60,000 bases of DNA from Liolophura sinensis. Its lineage: Eukaryota; Mollusca; Polyplacophora; Chitonida; Chitonidae. Below are positions 1 through 14,300 of this stretch, piece after piece; position 1 is the stretch's first letter, and the number at the start of each line of letters is the position of its first letter. The stretch covers positions 34,957,187-35,017,186 of the forward strand of contig NC_088301.1 in assembly GCF_032854445.1 (NCBI RefSeq), read 5' to 3'. Under the pieces are notes generated by a model, which worked only from the letters and a program-made list of their open reading frames with translations, searched no databases and was not told where the DNA came from. The position numbers and the translations under genes were made by a program.

Positions 1-2226
1 ATAAATGACCATTTGAATATTTTCACCTGGGCTCGATTGAGTGTAGCACCACGACGTACGTTGTTTATCACAAGCCACCGCACAAGGAAAGAGTATACAC
101 GTGTACATAAATCAAGATTACCCATGCGCCTCCTCAGTTTTGGGTTCTTTGGTCAGCTGTCTTGTATATTATTATATGGCTAAACACCTGTGTAGAAGGA
201 CAATCCCCTGGAATCCCTAATTAGAGGGTAGGAAGTTCATCTTGTGGAATATGAAGAAGAATTTTTTTTGAGAGCTTGCTCAACTGTTTTATCCCAGGGA
301 AACTAGGAGGTGGTGCCACCCACGCGTATGTAAATGAAAGTCTTCAGCCAATGCTAATCTCGTCTAAGAGCTCGACAGCTTCTTTGACTGTTACAGCACT
401 GGGTAATTTAATGAACTGCATGCACCGTTTTTTGTTTACTTACATTATGTTAGAGCCGTGAAATGCTCCATGTAGAATGAAAGAAATACTGTAAGGCTTT
501 TGAAAAACGGCATCTATGCCCAAACAGAATGACGTTGTTACCCACCTCGAAATTTCAATCTCTTTGAGTAATGACCCTGGGCAACGCTACACTCAACAGG
601 TGCCCTCTGGGGGATAAAACCTATCCTCGTCACCTTTATCTATACGTGGTATCTAGCAGCTTCCGTAGAGTGATTACTGTTGCTTGGCATCTCGTTCCTC
701 TCATATGCTAATATAGTGGTGTGGCGTAAGCCCACGTCTCCTGACGGCCTTTCGTCAGAATGAAGAGCCACATTTCATGAGGATTGTCTTCGCGGGACAT
801 ACCGTGTTGATCTTCATATGAATTTGTGGCTTTTCTGTCTTAAATCACATCGCGTTTTATGTAAAGCTAGCTTTTCACTTCGTAGAACTAATATTTCCAC
901 TCTTGCAATAGTCAGAGTATCTTTGTGCTTTCCTGGTTAAAACAATGAATGGTGCTGCTCTAAGATGGTCTGAAATGGTCTGCAGCTAACGATTCAAAAA
1001 TGTCCATATAATATTAAAGAGGTTATACCGCCAACTGTGGCAAAATAATTGGCAAGTCTTAGTCGTATGAATACTATCGTATTGCCGAAGTAGTAACCTC
1101 TCAGAAAATACTAACCTCGCTGATGTCTGATGTATAGTATTAAATTTTAATAGAAGTTTGTAAAAAATTACAAAGGGGGTCATTTTACGAAACTTTATGG
1201 GATAGATGTTAATGATCTCTGTTGGACTTGGAAGAACAATCCACAGATGGGCCTCCCAGAACGCAGATCTGCTTTACAGGAGTGAACGTGACCTAGTAAA
1301 GGTTTATAGTATTAATCTGTAGCGCGGGTGCTACTTCGTTTGCATATCGAATAACAAGCTACCAATCACACATTTTGGAAATAATGTCTCCACTATTATG
1401 ATTTGGTTAAATAAGTACAAAAGTGAAGGAATTTCACGAAACTATTTCCATGTTTGTGACCAATATTTTCTGGTGTAGCCTCTAGGCTTTTTTCCCATGC
1501 GTGCATCTTACTCTTTGGAAACACAAAAAGCGTGGGTTGTAATCTTACTCTTAGAAAACACAGATGGTTGAACTCTAAAGTTAACTTAAGCAATGGTCCC
1601 AGGTACGAAAATTAATCCTGAAAAGTTATCACAAAAATTCATTCAATGGGCACAGTTTTTAAGAACTGAGACGACGGTCTGGATGGAACTCCCGAGTTCT
1701 CTGTCATGGGAAGACAACGGCTTGATCAGCAGACGGTTCACTGGCGGCAGTACGATTGTACTTTTTTACACTTAAGATATGAAATGTGCCATCAAACAGT
1801 TTCCCTGCGGAATTTGTGAACCTTGAGCTTCGTTATGGATAATGTTTTTCCTTAACCCTACAGCAATACCGCCATATATTCGCTTCCTTGACTCTAAATA
1901 GACCGTTTTGAGAATGATGAAGACATCAAGATGAACGCCTGGAAGAGGGCCTTCAATGAACAAAGTAGACACTCGTTCTATGATTCGCGGCCAGCATTAT
2001 CGCAATTGTAGAAAAGATCTGGGTCAGAAAACTGTAAATACGCATACGCGGTTTCGTTACTTCTGAAGTTTGGCGGGTGAATTTTGGAGTGTATAGAATG
2101 ATTGATTAAGACACTTCAGGGTATGCCATAAGCCATTCAAAGTCCAAGTTCGGGTTATCCTCTGGCGGCTTCAGGCCACCTTTAGGCACGAGTTGAGTCT
2201 TCTTTCTAGAGGTTAAGCAGCCCTCC
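1..2226. other. Sequence downstream of the scaffold gene, no gene seen
   Basis: The part next to 2226 should be 3' UTR of the scaffold gene. Short open frames in this stretch (under 81 codons) lack splice sites, motifs or repeats that would support coding. One of them (2106-2348) is an out-of-frame shadow of the last exon. Nothing else is recognised. Confidence 0.6.
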
Positions 2227-2394
2227 TCACCAATTCGCAAGACTGTCCGAAGAGCCCAAGTCAGTGGCGGATATTTGAAAGAGTTTATACCAGCCCATAG
2301 TGTGTTGAGACAAATCCAGATTGTCGAGGCGAACAACCGCTTCTCCAAGGGACACCTTCTTGTCGAAAGTCTTCTGTCGCTCCCAAATGTTAAT
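2227..2394 (-). CDS. RIMS/Fife: Scaffold exon 19: end of C2B and stop
   Basis: The acceptor is TTTATTCCTTGCTTCAG before ATTAAC. It encodes INIWERQKTFDKKVSLGEA, RLDNLDLSQHTMGWYKLF and the tail QISATDLGSSDSLANW, then TGA at 2229-2227. GWYKLF is the conserved closing motif of RIM C2 domains. The protein ends about 16 residues after the domain. I saw no clear AATAAA downstream (1-2226), so the 3' UTR end is not placed. Confidence 0.94.
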   Translation of the reverse strand: MNIWERQKTFDKKVSLGEAVVRLDNLDLSQHTMGWYKLFQISATDLGSSDSLANW

Positions 2395-5300
2395 CTGAAG
2401 CAAGGAATAAAATCGGGCTTCTATGAACTAATTTACTGATTAACTTGACGAGTTTCTGAGCAACTTGAGCCCAGGTAGCTCGTCTGAGCTGCCCGGTGCA
2501 GATGTGTCATTACCTACATCGCGAGGTTATACAACACTTTGATCAACTATTGTCATTATGAACAAGAAGGATGCGTATGTATCCTTACAATTGACTGCAG
2601 TATAATGACAAATATTAAAGCCTACAGCACGGAGAGTAAACCAAGAGCAGTGACTAGTTGGCAAAATGTTACAAGTATTACAGGGGAAATCTGGTCTCTT
2701 GTCAGTTTAGAAATTTTTATTCTAACTGTTCATGCAAATGCTTAAATAGTAACATCATAAACGCCCTACAACAACATGGCTTAGGCAAAATTACGTAAAA
2801 ATGCAGTGAAGATAGCTGCAAATTATCAAATGTCACTGATCTAGAAATACTCAAAACGCTCTGATGTTATCATTTAGTACACAAACCCATTAACACAATG
2901 TAAAGGGATGAGGCATCGGACATGCTTAATTTATACCAGCAGAACCCTGGTTTATACAGCAATACAATATAAAAGGCTACAGCATAGAGAGTAAAACCAC
3001 AGCAGTGACGACAGTGTTAAAGCTTTCATATGGTCACATATATTACCGGTTGCAAAATGACGTTTTGAAAAAAATCATAAAATTAAAAGATTTGAGGATT
3101 TTATATACCTTCATGGATCGCCCATACACGTTACAGGCGGAGTATTTCAGCTTCTGACGGTAAATCGGTTCATAAGACCCTTTCACCAACTTCGTCTTCT
3201 TCTTCTGAATCTTCTTGTTTCCCTCCATAAGGTAAGTCTTAACGTAAGTGTCTGTTAAAACCGAAAGTTTTATGCTTTCGATTAGATACACTGTATAGAA
3301 TGAATAATATTAATACTCTCATGTCTAGGTCACCACTGGGTTTAGCCATGCAGTTTTCTATGGACAGTGTGAGGAGGCTTTCTAGTGTCAGATTTTAATA
3401 ATATTGTTGTCTTTCTGTTGCATGAAGAAAATCACTTTTCTTGATATTTTATTGAAACATACGCCTGGTAACCATCAGCATGGATATGACACCAGACCAG
3501 CTTGTATGTTGCAATTGAAGATTAATGTTTGAATTTTTGCGAATTTCTGCAGTATTGAATGTTAACCGATATGTCGATTGGTTATTTCGAATAATATCTG
3601 GGTTGAGGTGATTGAAACGTAGCAAATTACAAGTAGTTTGCAACGCAGACATAAAAAGCAAAATAAATTTGTAAAGGAAATATTTTTTTATTTCACCTTC
3701 AATGTGATATTTCACTTTCAAAAATACTTAGCCTGACTCGAATGTCAGTTCAGTCTTAAGAGACCTGTTAGTAGTTCATGTTAGTAATGAACACCAGCCA
3801 CCGGGTAAAAATGATATAAAATTGACATACTTCCGTTACCTGGTGGAAACACGGCGGGACCACGCGACAACCCCTTTGCACATATAACATCCACTTCCAA
3901 TTGACCTTTGGAGACCATAAATCCCAATTTAATGTCTCCAAGGATCACTTTTTCTGGAATATAAAATAGGACGAGGTGGTGAAATTGAAAAGGGTAATCT
4001 ATTACATAGGTTAGTTCAGTTCTGTAAGGTAATTTGTTCTTATCTCTTGTCATTGTGGTAAACTTTAACATCACTCTAGCCAAATAAAAGTTCACAGTTC
4101 TTGACAACGCCATTTATGTACTTCTGTATACAGGAGACATATTTGTGTTCGGCAAAACTTTGTTCCATCTTGCGTCAACAACAATTTTTTCCTGACCTTG
4201 TATAACCGCTTCTTTCTCTTGTTTCTAATGTGTTTTGTCATCTATTACTTAAATTTCCTTAACTTTAGCCGTTTTATTGTTTAAATTATAGGTTACCAAA
4301 GTGCTTCGGATTATTCTCACCCATTGCAGGTTTAGGCGGAGCTTGTCCCGGTCCTAGCAACGATGTGACGTCATCACCCTCAGGTGCTGGTCGGTCCGGT
4401 GTACGGGAACTAAAACTGAAGAGTTGTCAGGTTGATGTTCACATTTGCATGAGAGTAAAATAGCTTAAGCCTGATTTCGACGTTAACATGACACATGTCA
4501 AGATAATATTTGTTACTAGATGCTTAAAATGTCTGATTGACTGAAACTTCATGCTAGTAGGCCCGAATACTCGAATCAATGTGTATGAGAAGGCTGTTAG
4601 TATTCACCTACCCTATTTCCTCGACCTTTTCGCATATGAAAGAGCAAATTTAAGTGCAATTTATATACACATTTTTAAGCTGAGTTTGGAGACAAAACTA
4701 TATTGGTTGGCCAATTTTCAGGGTTTTACCATTCTACACACAATAATGCCTTCAGAATATGCTTGAATGAACACCTTGCAAACACGCAAACAGCTTGAAA
4801 AACTGCAGTGTTTTGGAAAGTAATCAAATTCTCTGCTCTCGCGTAAATATCAAGACACACCGATAAGTGCACTATTGCCATTACTGTGATCATTACGGTT
4901 TGTTGATCATTGTGGTTTTCGTAGCAGTAGCTTGTTGTAGTTTGGTAGGCTTTTTGGTGGCCTTCTCGACTAAGTTTCCTTTTGAGCATACTGGCAGACT
5001 TTTTTGTGTCATAAACTACATCTTTCAAAAAAAAATTTTCTGAACGCTACAATACAGAAACAATAGTCGTCTTACATGAATTTCGTTGAAAGTCACCAGT
5101 CTCAGTTCTTTTCGCCATGCCGGTGAGAATATATATATTTATTTATTTGATTAGTGTTTCACTTATACGACGGCAGCCAACATTATGGTGGGAGGAAACC
5201 AGGCAATGCTCTGGGGAAGCCAACAACCATCCACAGGTTGCTGTCAAACATTCCCACTTACGGCCGGAGACCGGTGAGATACGCGATCATAACAAGGATG

Positions 5301-8300
5301 TGCTATTAAATTCAATTTAGACTGGTAGATTGCATATATATGCCAAATGATTTTGGGGTCTATGCTGATGGTTGCATTGCTGATCGTCATATATCTTCTG
5401 GTCTGAACAGTAATCTGGTCTGAACAATAACTGAATCGGCCTGAATAAAAGAAGAGGATATACCAAAAGTGCATCCATGATTCATACCTGTATGTTTCCA
5501 TATCTTCTTCGTCAAAGCTGGTCTCACTTGGTGTCCGGCTAAGAGGCCTGGGTGGAGCCAAGAGATCCATTTGAACTGTAACAGAGGAATGTACAAGACG
5601 CTTTTCTGAAAATAAATTCTTACCACAATTCAGCCTTTCAGGTGTATAATCGGATTTCAACAGAAATTGATTACATGTATTCAAGTATACATGTAGAATA
5701 CCTGGTGGGCACGGTGTTTCAGTATGTTTTGAAGCACACTTTATCTTTCTCATAAAGTGTTTAAAGTGTGGCAATGTCATGTTTAATCACAACACCAATG
5801 TTACAATATTTAGAATGTCAACAATATGCAAGCAAACTGAAGCCATAGAGGTGAAATCAAATAGCTAATGCGTGAAAAAACAAGACCAAAAACAAAGCCT
5901 GGAAGGACAACCAAATAACACAAAGAGCAAGCACGGGTATAATTATACATCCCGAAAATTTGGAAAACGCTTCTTTATTTAGAGAAAATTACAATAGTCT
6001 CCATACTTGTGCAGTCTTGCAATGTCACAAAATGTAGTAACATGTTGAATTCAACAACACGTAAGGTGTATTTTAGTTATAAGGCGTGATAGATGTGAGC
6101 ACATTTACTTGAACACATTTTCGATAGATTGTATATTAACAAAATCACAGCTACTTTCAAACACATCATGCAAATATTATGCCGACGGTAGTATACACAG
6201 CTCCGGAACCAGACTTCACCCCACAAAGGTAAGATATCAAGTAAAGGCCAAACTGCCAGATTCGCAACATTTTAAAAATTATACTGTGTTTCACGTGATC
6301 AACCAACATAAACTGATATTGATTTAGCGCAGAAAGTAACATCCGGCACGAAGGGCACGATTGGGGCACGAAGGGCATGGTCAAATAGGTGTATTTGTAA
6401 CTGTACTTGTAGAACGCCGATGAGAGCGTGGGGATCGTTGCCCCAGGACTGGACTGTCGTCCTGCATGTCTCCGATACTACGGCTACGACTTAGCCAAGT
6501 GTGCGACGAACAACTGTCACGGTCATCTGTAACAGAGTGCCGCATTTGATGGGTTAAAATGTGAAAACATATCTGTATATAATATTATTACAAAAACATG
6601 TTGAACTGTGATGGCCAAAACATATTTTGTATTATTTCATTACTTGCCATAACATTATCACTAGAATCATATTGCCTACCTCCCCCCACCCCCTACGAAT
6701 AGAACTTTACCTCTTAGTAATCAACAGATGTTTATGCATTATATATGCTATAGACTTAACTAGTTCAGCGAATGGAAACAGCACAGATATTAATCGACAG
6801 TCAAACAATGATTACACGTCGAGTGTTAACACATAAAAGTACCCAAAATTTTTCCTTTCCACCAATATTTCAAATTTTTCCCAAAACACCAAAGGAGGAA
6901 TACATCTCGGACACTCTCCCCCACCATTCTGCCGGGAGAGGCCTCGGATAATATGCATTATACTATGTACAAAGCATGGTGTTTTACTCACCGTCACTCT
7001 CTTTCTTGTCACCGATCATTTTCGTCATGGCACAGGACATCTTTCGTTTAACCTTCTTTGTGAAGCTATCTCGGTGAGCTATTTATGCACAGAAGATTGG
7101 CTATATATATATCAAGTGATATTCTACGTTATTACTTCTTGACTATCTTCCAAAGCTCTCTGAAATTTTATGACTACTCCGGTGTTTCTTGTAACAAATC
7201 TTATTTCATACATATATTTATGTTCATGTTTGTGACGGGAATAGGTCTTTACAAAAAGGTTTGGATGAACTTGATTTAGACAGGTTATAGGATATAGGAT
7301 ATCAATGTGTAACTCGACTTTTAAACGTTGGGATGTCTAAAATTCAGGGAGAAAGATGTTACTGAACGCTTCGACTTTATCAATGTGTAAAATATAACAA
7401 TATGACCCCTAAGCAGATCTACCTCCTTTTCTCCTTTTATCCATGTTAAATTCAGAACATGTTTCGATTGTGTTTTAAGTATAGGATATTGTAATATTGT
7501 TAAAGTCTGGCTTTGTTAATTCTAAGTAAGATAGAGTTTGACTTATTTTAAAATACTTGTGATTTCAATTCAATGGCCGCCTATTACATCTTAGTAATAG
7601 GCATCGTGGAGACATGGAGTGAGAATCACTGTTTTGACAAGACTAAACCATAAGAACTGGAGAACACCATTAGCATACAGAGAGTACATACTGCGACAGC
7701 AACATTGATCATAGCAGTAATGTATCACACTAAGTAATCTATGTCAATAACTACCCAAATGTAATTCTACAAATACCTACAAACTAAAAAGAAAATTCAC
7801 AATGTGCGATAGAGGTGGGTGTGCTAATTTATTCTAAGACTAATATTCTCAATACAAGGACAATGCTCGCATTTATCAAACATGCTATTGCTTACCCACA
7901 TTAACCGAATACCTACAACACTTATGTCTGCTCTGTCACAGAACACATAAGTTCTCATGAATCAAATTACCTTGAATTTTTATTTCGGTATATGAGACTT
8001 CATGTACCAGTGCTGTCACATACTGGCACCTCTGAGCCTAAATTATGATAACTCGTTATAGCTTCCTTAAGTTTTCAAAAGTTACCCAAGCTGTCAATGC
8101 GAGCTTAGAAAAATGTCATAGCTTACCAAGTAAACTAAATTGTTACAGTTTACCCAATATATCACAGCCTATTCAAGTTGCTATAGCATAAGAAACTATC
8201 ACATGTTACCATGCTTAATTGCAAAAATGACTTACTTGGTCACATGTTGTCCAAGTTGTCACAACAAAATAAACTATCACAGACCACCTTTAAGTTGTCA

Positions 8301-11300
8301 AAGCTTTCCAAATTGGACAGTTTACAACATTAGCGTGTCTTTCCAAGTTGCCATAGTTGATCATGATTCGTGTTGTCACAGATTACCAAGTTTTCACAGA
8401 TTCCTTTGCTTCTCGAATTTTATGACTTACCAAGGTTGACGCTTCCCCTATTATCAGGGTCGGTGAGAGATCCAGGGGAGGGAAGCGGAGAGGAATGGCG
8501 CGACACCGGATAATCCCTGTCCGATCGACAGTCTCGACCTGAAAATCAGTTATAACTTGCTACTTAATCAAGTATTGACAGTTTGAAAGTATCTGTTTAT
8601 ATGAGTGGTGTTTCCACATGTTAGTTGGACTATCTAACATATGCAACGATGATTAGAAAACCAGCCAGAATACAGGAAGAACTGGAGCAGCTTGTTAATA
8701 CTTTTCTACAAAGCAATCGTAGGCTAAGCTGATTGTAACTACGATTACACCACATGTTTGATATGTGTGTGCCACAGTAGTTACAATGATAACTTTGTGG
8801 AAGGATTCCCAGAATTTTGGGCGTTAGCCATGGTGTTTACCGCGATCTCCTACTAAATGTGGAATCTTTCCCACTTAATGTAACTCGGGCATATGGCAGT
8901 CTGCTGTTCATTTCTTCCTTTGTGATGACGATTTGCATACTTAATACAGGAGAAGAATGGTCAATCCGATACAGACCTGAGTCGCCACTGCACGGGAAAA
9001 GGTACCTAATTGATGTGAAACACTATATAAGTGAACCTATACATTCGTGCACTGTACCATAGGAATGGTTTTGTTACTAAATACATTCTAGCCGGCATTG
9101 GTGTAGAGGCATACTTGATATTTTGAGCATTGTCGTGAACAGTCGAAAAGACACTCAGATCAAGGTTCACATGACGTCAAATGGCGATATGTAACGATCA
9201 TAATGTTTGTTTCACAAGATTCAATTACAACTGCGTCTTTGCTTCATTGATTTACTCTTTGTGTTACACATGTTTGTGCACAGATAAAATGTACATCTAC
9301 ATTATCTGGCTTTTTTCTTCTTTAAACTCAGTGAAGGTTGGTCTATTTTCGTCATATTTCCTAAACCCACTAACAATTCATTTCCATATATGGCTTCCTT
9401 TGCGTGCTATATATCGTGTTTGAATGTCGCTGATTTCTTGAACTTAATTACGTGGAGACCAAATTGGTTTATTACTACCGAGAACAGAAAGGACCATCTT
9501 TTATCTCTATACAAGATATGGAAACATGTACGTCACGTTTATACGATGGTTAATTTACTATTAGCAGTCAGACAGCATCTAATGCTTCCGTTAAATTAAC
9601 GTCGTGTAGTCAATATTTAATGTCACAAGGCTTGGTTGGGAACAATGAATGGTCCTTGTTAGAGAAACTTCGGAGAGATTTATCACATGTTCGTTTTGGC
9701 GAAACACATCGGTTGTGGTCGTGATTTCGATCCATGACCCTACTAATTTGCCTTGACGGAGTCTAAACCCCTTGATTTACAGCACTAATTCTGAAGAAAT
9801 CAAATTATACACTGAACATGCTGACAAAAATTAGTCGACAATGCTAATTAAGTAAACTTGGTATTTGACTTTTTCCTTAATACAATGATATATCAATGAA
9901 AGATGCAAAACAAAGCATACCTAATCATGTCAGGTATATAAACCATCTTAAATATGTCAAGCTTTATCTCGGTACCATGGCTTACCACCATAGACAAGGG
10001 CAACCTTGTTCTCAAATGCCTTCTGAACTCTGAGCATTAAGCAAAGAACCCAAAGAACTCTTCTTGGTTCCATGGTTTAGCACTAAACACAAGGTAAAAA
10101 CTGTTCTCGCACGGTCTTCTTCACTCAAACCACAAGGTAAAGAAACCTAATACACTCATTGTCAGCCTGGTTTAGTACCAAAGACTTTCGATGGGTTTTT
10201 ATCTCAGCTGTGTGCACGAAAGGAAAAAGAGCAGAAGTATACGCGTTAGTTAAGTATTTAAAGCTCAATTCACCCTTTCAACGCTGAGCGCCAAGTAAAA
10301 AAGAGAGCATCTGTTTTTTTTTATTATGAAAACGAGTGTAAAGATACAACCTTGCTTCCAATAATTCATATTAGTATATCGCAGTGCTAATTTGGAATCC
10401 AATAACTTACTCGGGCTGGTTTTGCCTCTGGTTAGCAGTTGCTTGGCCTTGTCGTGAGCAGGAGTGAGTGGAAGAGACCTCTGCAGCTCTGCTGACCGTC
10501 GCCCTGAAAAGTTAGGCGAAGGGGTACGAACCCCTTGAGCCCGCTGTCCCAGCAGATCTATAGAAGATGAACTACTGAGAGGCGATATGTCCGAGAAGGA
10601 TTTCTTCCTCAGGGGTAGAGGCGAACTGTTCTCGTCGTGGTTCTCCAGGTTGAACCATACAGCCTCGTTGTCAAGGTTTGCATCCTTCAAATCCAGGAGA
10701 ACCTCACCAAGGAACTCATCGTCCCCGCTGTAGTTCTTGTCCCAAACTGTTACTTCCAGAGCCTTCTCCTGAATCTAGAAGGAAAAGTCAACATCTGCAC
10801 AACCTTATAAAATGTTTAATTTTCATTAAGCATTTACCTATATACTGGAATTTGAACTTCAATCTCCTGAGTCCAAATGCTACACTCTACCAACAGAAGC
10901 AACGGAAATACCCCACCAGCCTGCTAATACAAGCACGGGAAAGCTGATTGCAGTATCTTTCCCACTCATTTAAATAATCCCCTCTCTAGACAGAGAGGAC
11001 ATGTGCCAAACGCTGCTTGGCACCTCTTTGATCTCACTGCAGTGTTAGTTAGTGTTGTCTAACGAAGGGTCTACACCAGTATTTAAACTCGGATCCGAAA
11101 TCCCAACTAAAGGGATAATTTCTACTCGTAGTAATTTAGTATAATCACTGAAGAATCCATCTCATTACTCATGTTTGTGCATGAACTAAATAAATAGTGA
11201 GATAAATATATGAAATGGTCCTTACCGCATCTTTGGTTATTTCGGCAAAAATGAAGGTTTTGTTCCATTCGGGATTCGTTGTTTCGTAACCTGGTTGAGT

Positions 11301-14300
11301 TTCGTAATGACCGGTTTCGCTACGAAAATAGAAAGGACAGTACATGTATATAATATTTAAAACAGATATTAAAAAAGACTTAGGTTGGTAAGATAATACG
11401 ATACCAATAAACGATAACAATACTGTCCTTGGTTCCCGGGAGAACCTGTTGAGCGAAATTATCACGGAGTGTAACACGCAAAACGCCTCTGACATGTGTA
11501 CCGTGCGTTTTAATTTAACCACTGTTTACGTTTTCAAGACCATCAGTGTGATTATACCCCAGCTGAAGGTACTAACATACCAATGCGATGGAAGTGAAAA
11601 TCACATTGCACTATTTCTTACTTGCGCCCAGGTAGTAAGTAAAGGAGTAGCAATGGTCTGGGTAATGTCTTCGTGGAACCACTACGCGGTTTTAAACCCT
11701 CGGCGCGGATGGTCGCCACCGTCAGTCGTGATGTGGCTGGCGTATAACACAATTGGATTAATAACCTTCCGCTAATTTGTTTCGTTTCTTTCTTAATCTC
11801 AATCTAGAAACAGAAAGAACGGATTATAAATTAGCATTAGGCATTATTAAAAAGTAGGAAATTGCATTGCATCCAAAGCCTATTAAATAACCTAGCTTAG
11901 TCCAACGCCTTTGTGTTTTACAACCTTTTTAGCTTCTATATACAGTCATGATAGACAGTTTTCAAACATGGAAGTTTCGTGTGTTATCAATTATGCTGCT
12001 ACACTATAACAGTAGCCCCAGTGAGGTAACAGACACCTTGGAGCATGATTTTATGTCTTCCATCAAAATTGCAATAGCTTCAAAAATAAACACAGGTGAA
12101 TTTAAAACTAAAGTAGATCTGATCCAGGAATTTGAACTATGTTACAGAAAAGAATGTTGAGTACACATTCACCTAACATTAGGCGCAAGAAATTTCCCAC
12201 ATGTTTACAAATATGACAAACCTCCTATGCACAGACTTGCTTTGAAGGCTGGTTTACTATTAACCAGGCTGGAAAACTATGGTAGACGTTTTCAACATAT
12301 TCTATGTAAGAAAATATATCGATTTACAATGCCATGGTAAGGGTAGCTGGGCGAAAAATTTCTTCCAGTCAATTATCTGGCAAATCAAGAAGGGCAAAAA
12401 CAAGATCAAAAGAAGCACATCTTACAGGTGTCTTTGGTAGCATTCTTCTCTTTGGCCTGCTTATAACTGACGATTCCTTGGGAGGATCCAGGGAGTTTTT
12501 GGATGTTTTGTGAATTAACTGAGCATCAGCAGAGTCTGAAGAAATAATTCGGACAAACAAACTCATTAACTTCATCAAGCTGACAAAATACATGTAGCCG
12601 TGTATAATTATCGGTCGTCTCAAAATGACACGTAATTACTACCACCATGGTGACTATACAATAGCCATTTCAAGAAGTTCAACTCGAAAGTATTTTTACA
12701 ACCCTTTTTTATGCTTTTCAAAGTTAACCAATATCCATTTACATAAGATGTAATATCTACCTGATTTTGGAATTTTCGCCTTCACTGAAGGAGAGATTTG
12801 TGACCTGGAAGAAGAAAAGGTATGGCAATTAACATCAGCAATGTAAAGTGACTTTGCGATTTCTTTTAAAGACATCTTATGCATCTTGTATCACTTTCAT
12901 CACGTTCATTTATCTTTTAATCTAAAGTAAATTTAATTAACAACAGTCCTAAAATAAAAATGGGCATACTGTTTTATGTCACATTCATGAATATTTCACA
13001 TTAATGACCGTGATGAAGTGACATTTGGTGAAAATGTCACCGAGCCTAGAGGAAATCACCCTATCTGCTAATGCACTTGACAATCTTATCGACAGACATC
13101 CGGACCAGTAGAAGTTGACACCAACCATTGTAGATCGTTTCTAAAGGACATAACTACTCATGCAGCGACGACTGCAGGATATTATTTGAAGTTGTTTTAG
13201 GAAGCATACGATCGCTACCGCAAAGGAAATTCCAAGAAGTCGGTCAGACAGACAACTGTATTCATCATTTTCGGGCAGGGTGGAACGGCAGACTTTAGAA
13301 GATGGACAGTGAAGTACTTTGTCACTCTTTAAACAACAAATTGTCGCTAGCTTATATTGTCAACATTCCAGGCAATCACAAGAGGCTTCCCTGAGGTTAA
13401 ATACTGGTCATTTAACCAGTCTTAATATGATTCTTCTTACTCAGATTGCTCTCCATTTGACGTGTGTAAAACCAGAAGCTGTACAATATCTTCACATTTA
13501 TCCATGATCTCCCGAGCTTCCTCAAACGTAGCGTTAACCAGGGACCGGCCATTCCACTCCAGAATGGTATCACCTGGAACAAAAAGACATGACATAAATG
13601 TAAATGACAGTTTGGTCCATTGAAGCGCGTATCATGAACTTTTTATTTGGCTTACATACGCTTCATAGAATGACCACAGATAAAAATCATTTATCATTAG
13701 ATGGTTGGATATTATATTAATTAATTGAGTTATGTGCATATTTTTCTCTGTGGACAGTTTAATGTCTTGCATGAGATCCAAGTTGTTCTACATTTAATTA
13801 AGGGACATCCATGCACTTATGTTGCTAGTACAGTATATTGCGACTGTTTTAGAAAGTTGTTGAAAGATGCATAAAAGCATGTGTAGTCAAACAGAAATCA
13901 TGTCATACAACCTGTTTAAATCAGTACCCCGGTTATAGGTACTGTGTCATTTACTTGACAGTAGAGTAAGTATTGCTTGAACTTTATATTTGGATAACCA
14001 GTGACTTCATATTATATAACAATTTTTACCAAATAAGGTAAAACTACGGTGTCATTTCTTTGGGGATAAAAAAGGGGTATTGCACCATTACGTGAGACGA
14101 AAAGCAGCTTCCTAAATCACATGAAGGCTCAAGATTAAATTGAATATTATAAAATTCGTGAAAGGCCTAAGACGAATTGTAAATATGAACCGTATGTCGC
14201 GTTTAAATACAAATCAGTGATTGTTAAATATACACACGTTGTCTTAGAACCATGGGGTTACGAAAAACACACGCATTATGTATAGGCCCTATAACGCCGC

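Noticed and set aside
5244-5780. Minus-strand frame of 178 codons around exon 15
   Set aside because: Most of it is intron and SINE sequence. Only 5488-5575 has splice signals and fits the phases.
11449-11775. Plus-strand frame of 108 codons
   Set aside because: It is antisense to C2A exon 10, whose minus-strand translation shows clear C2 strands and splice sites.
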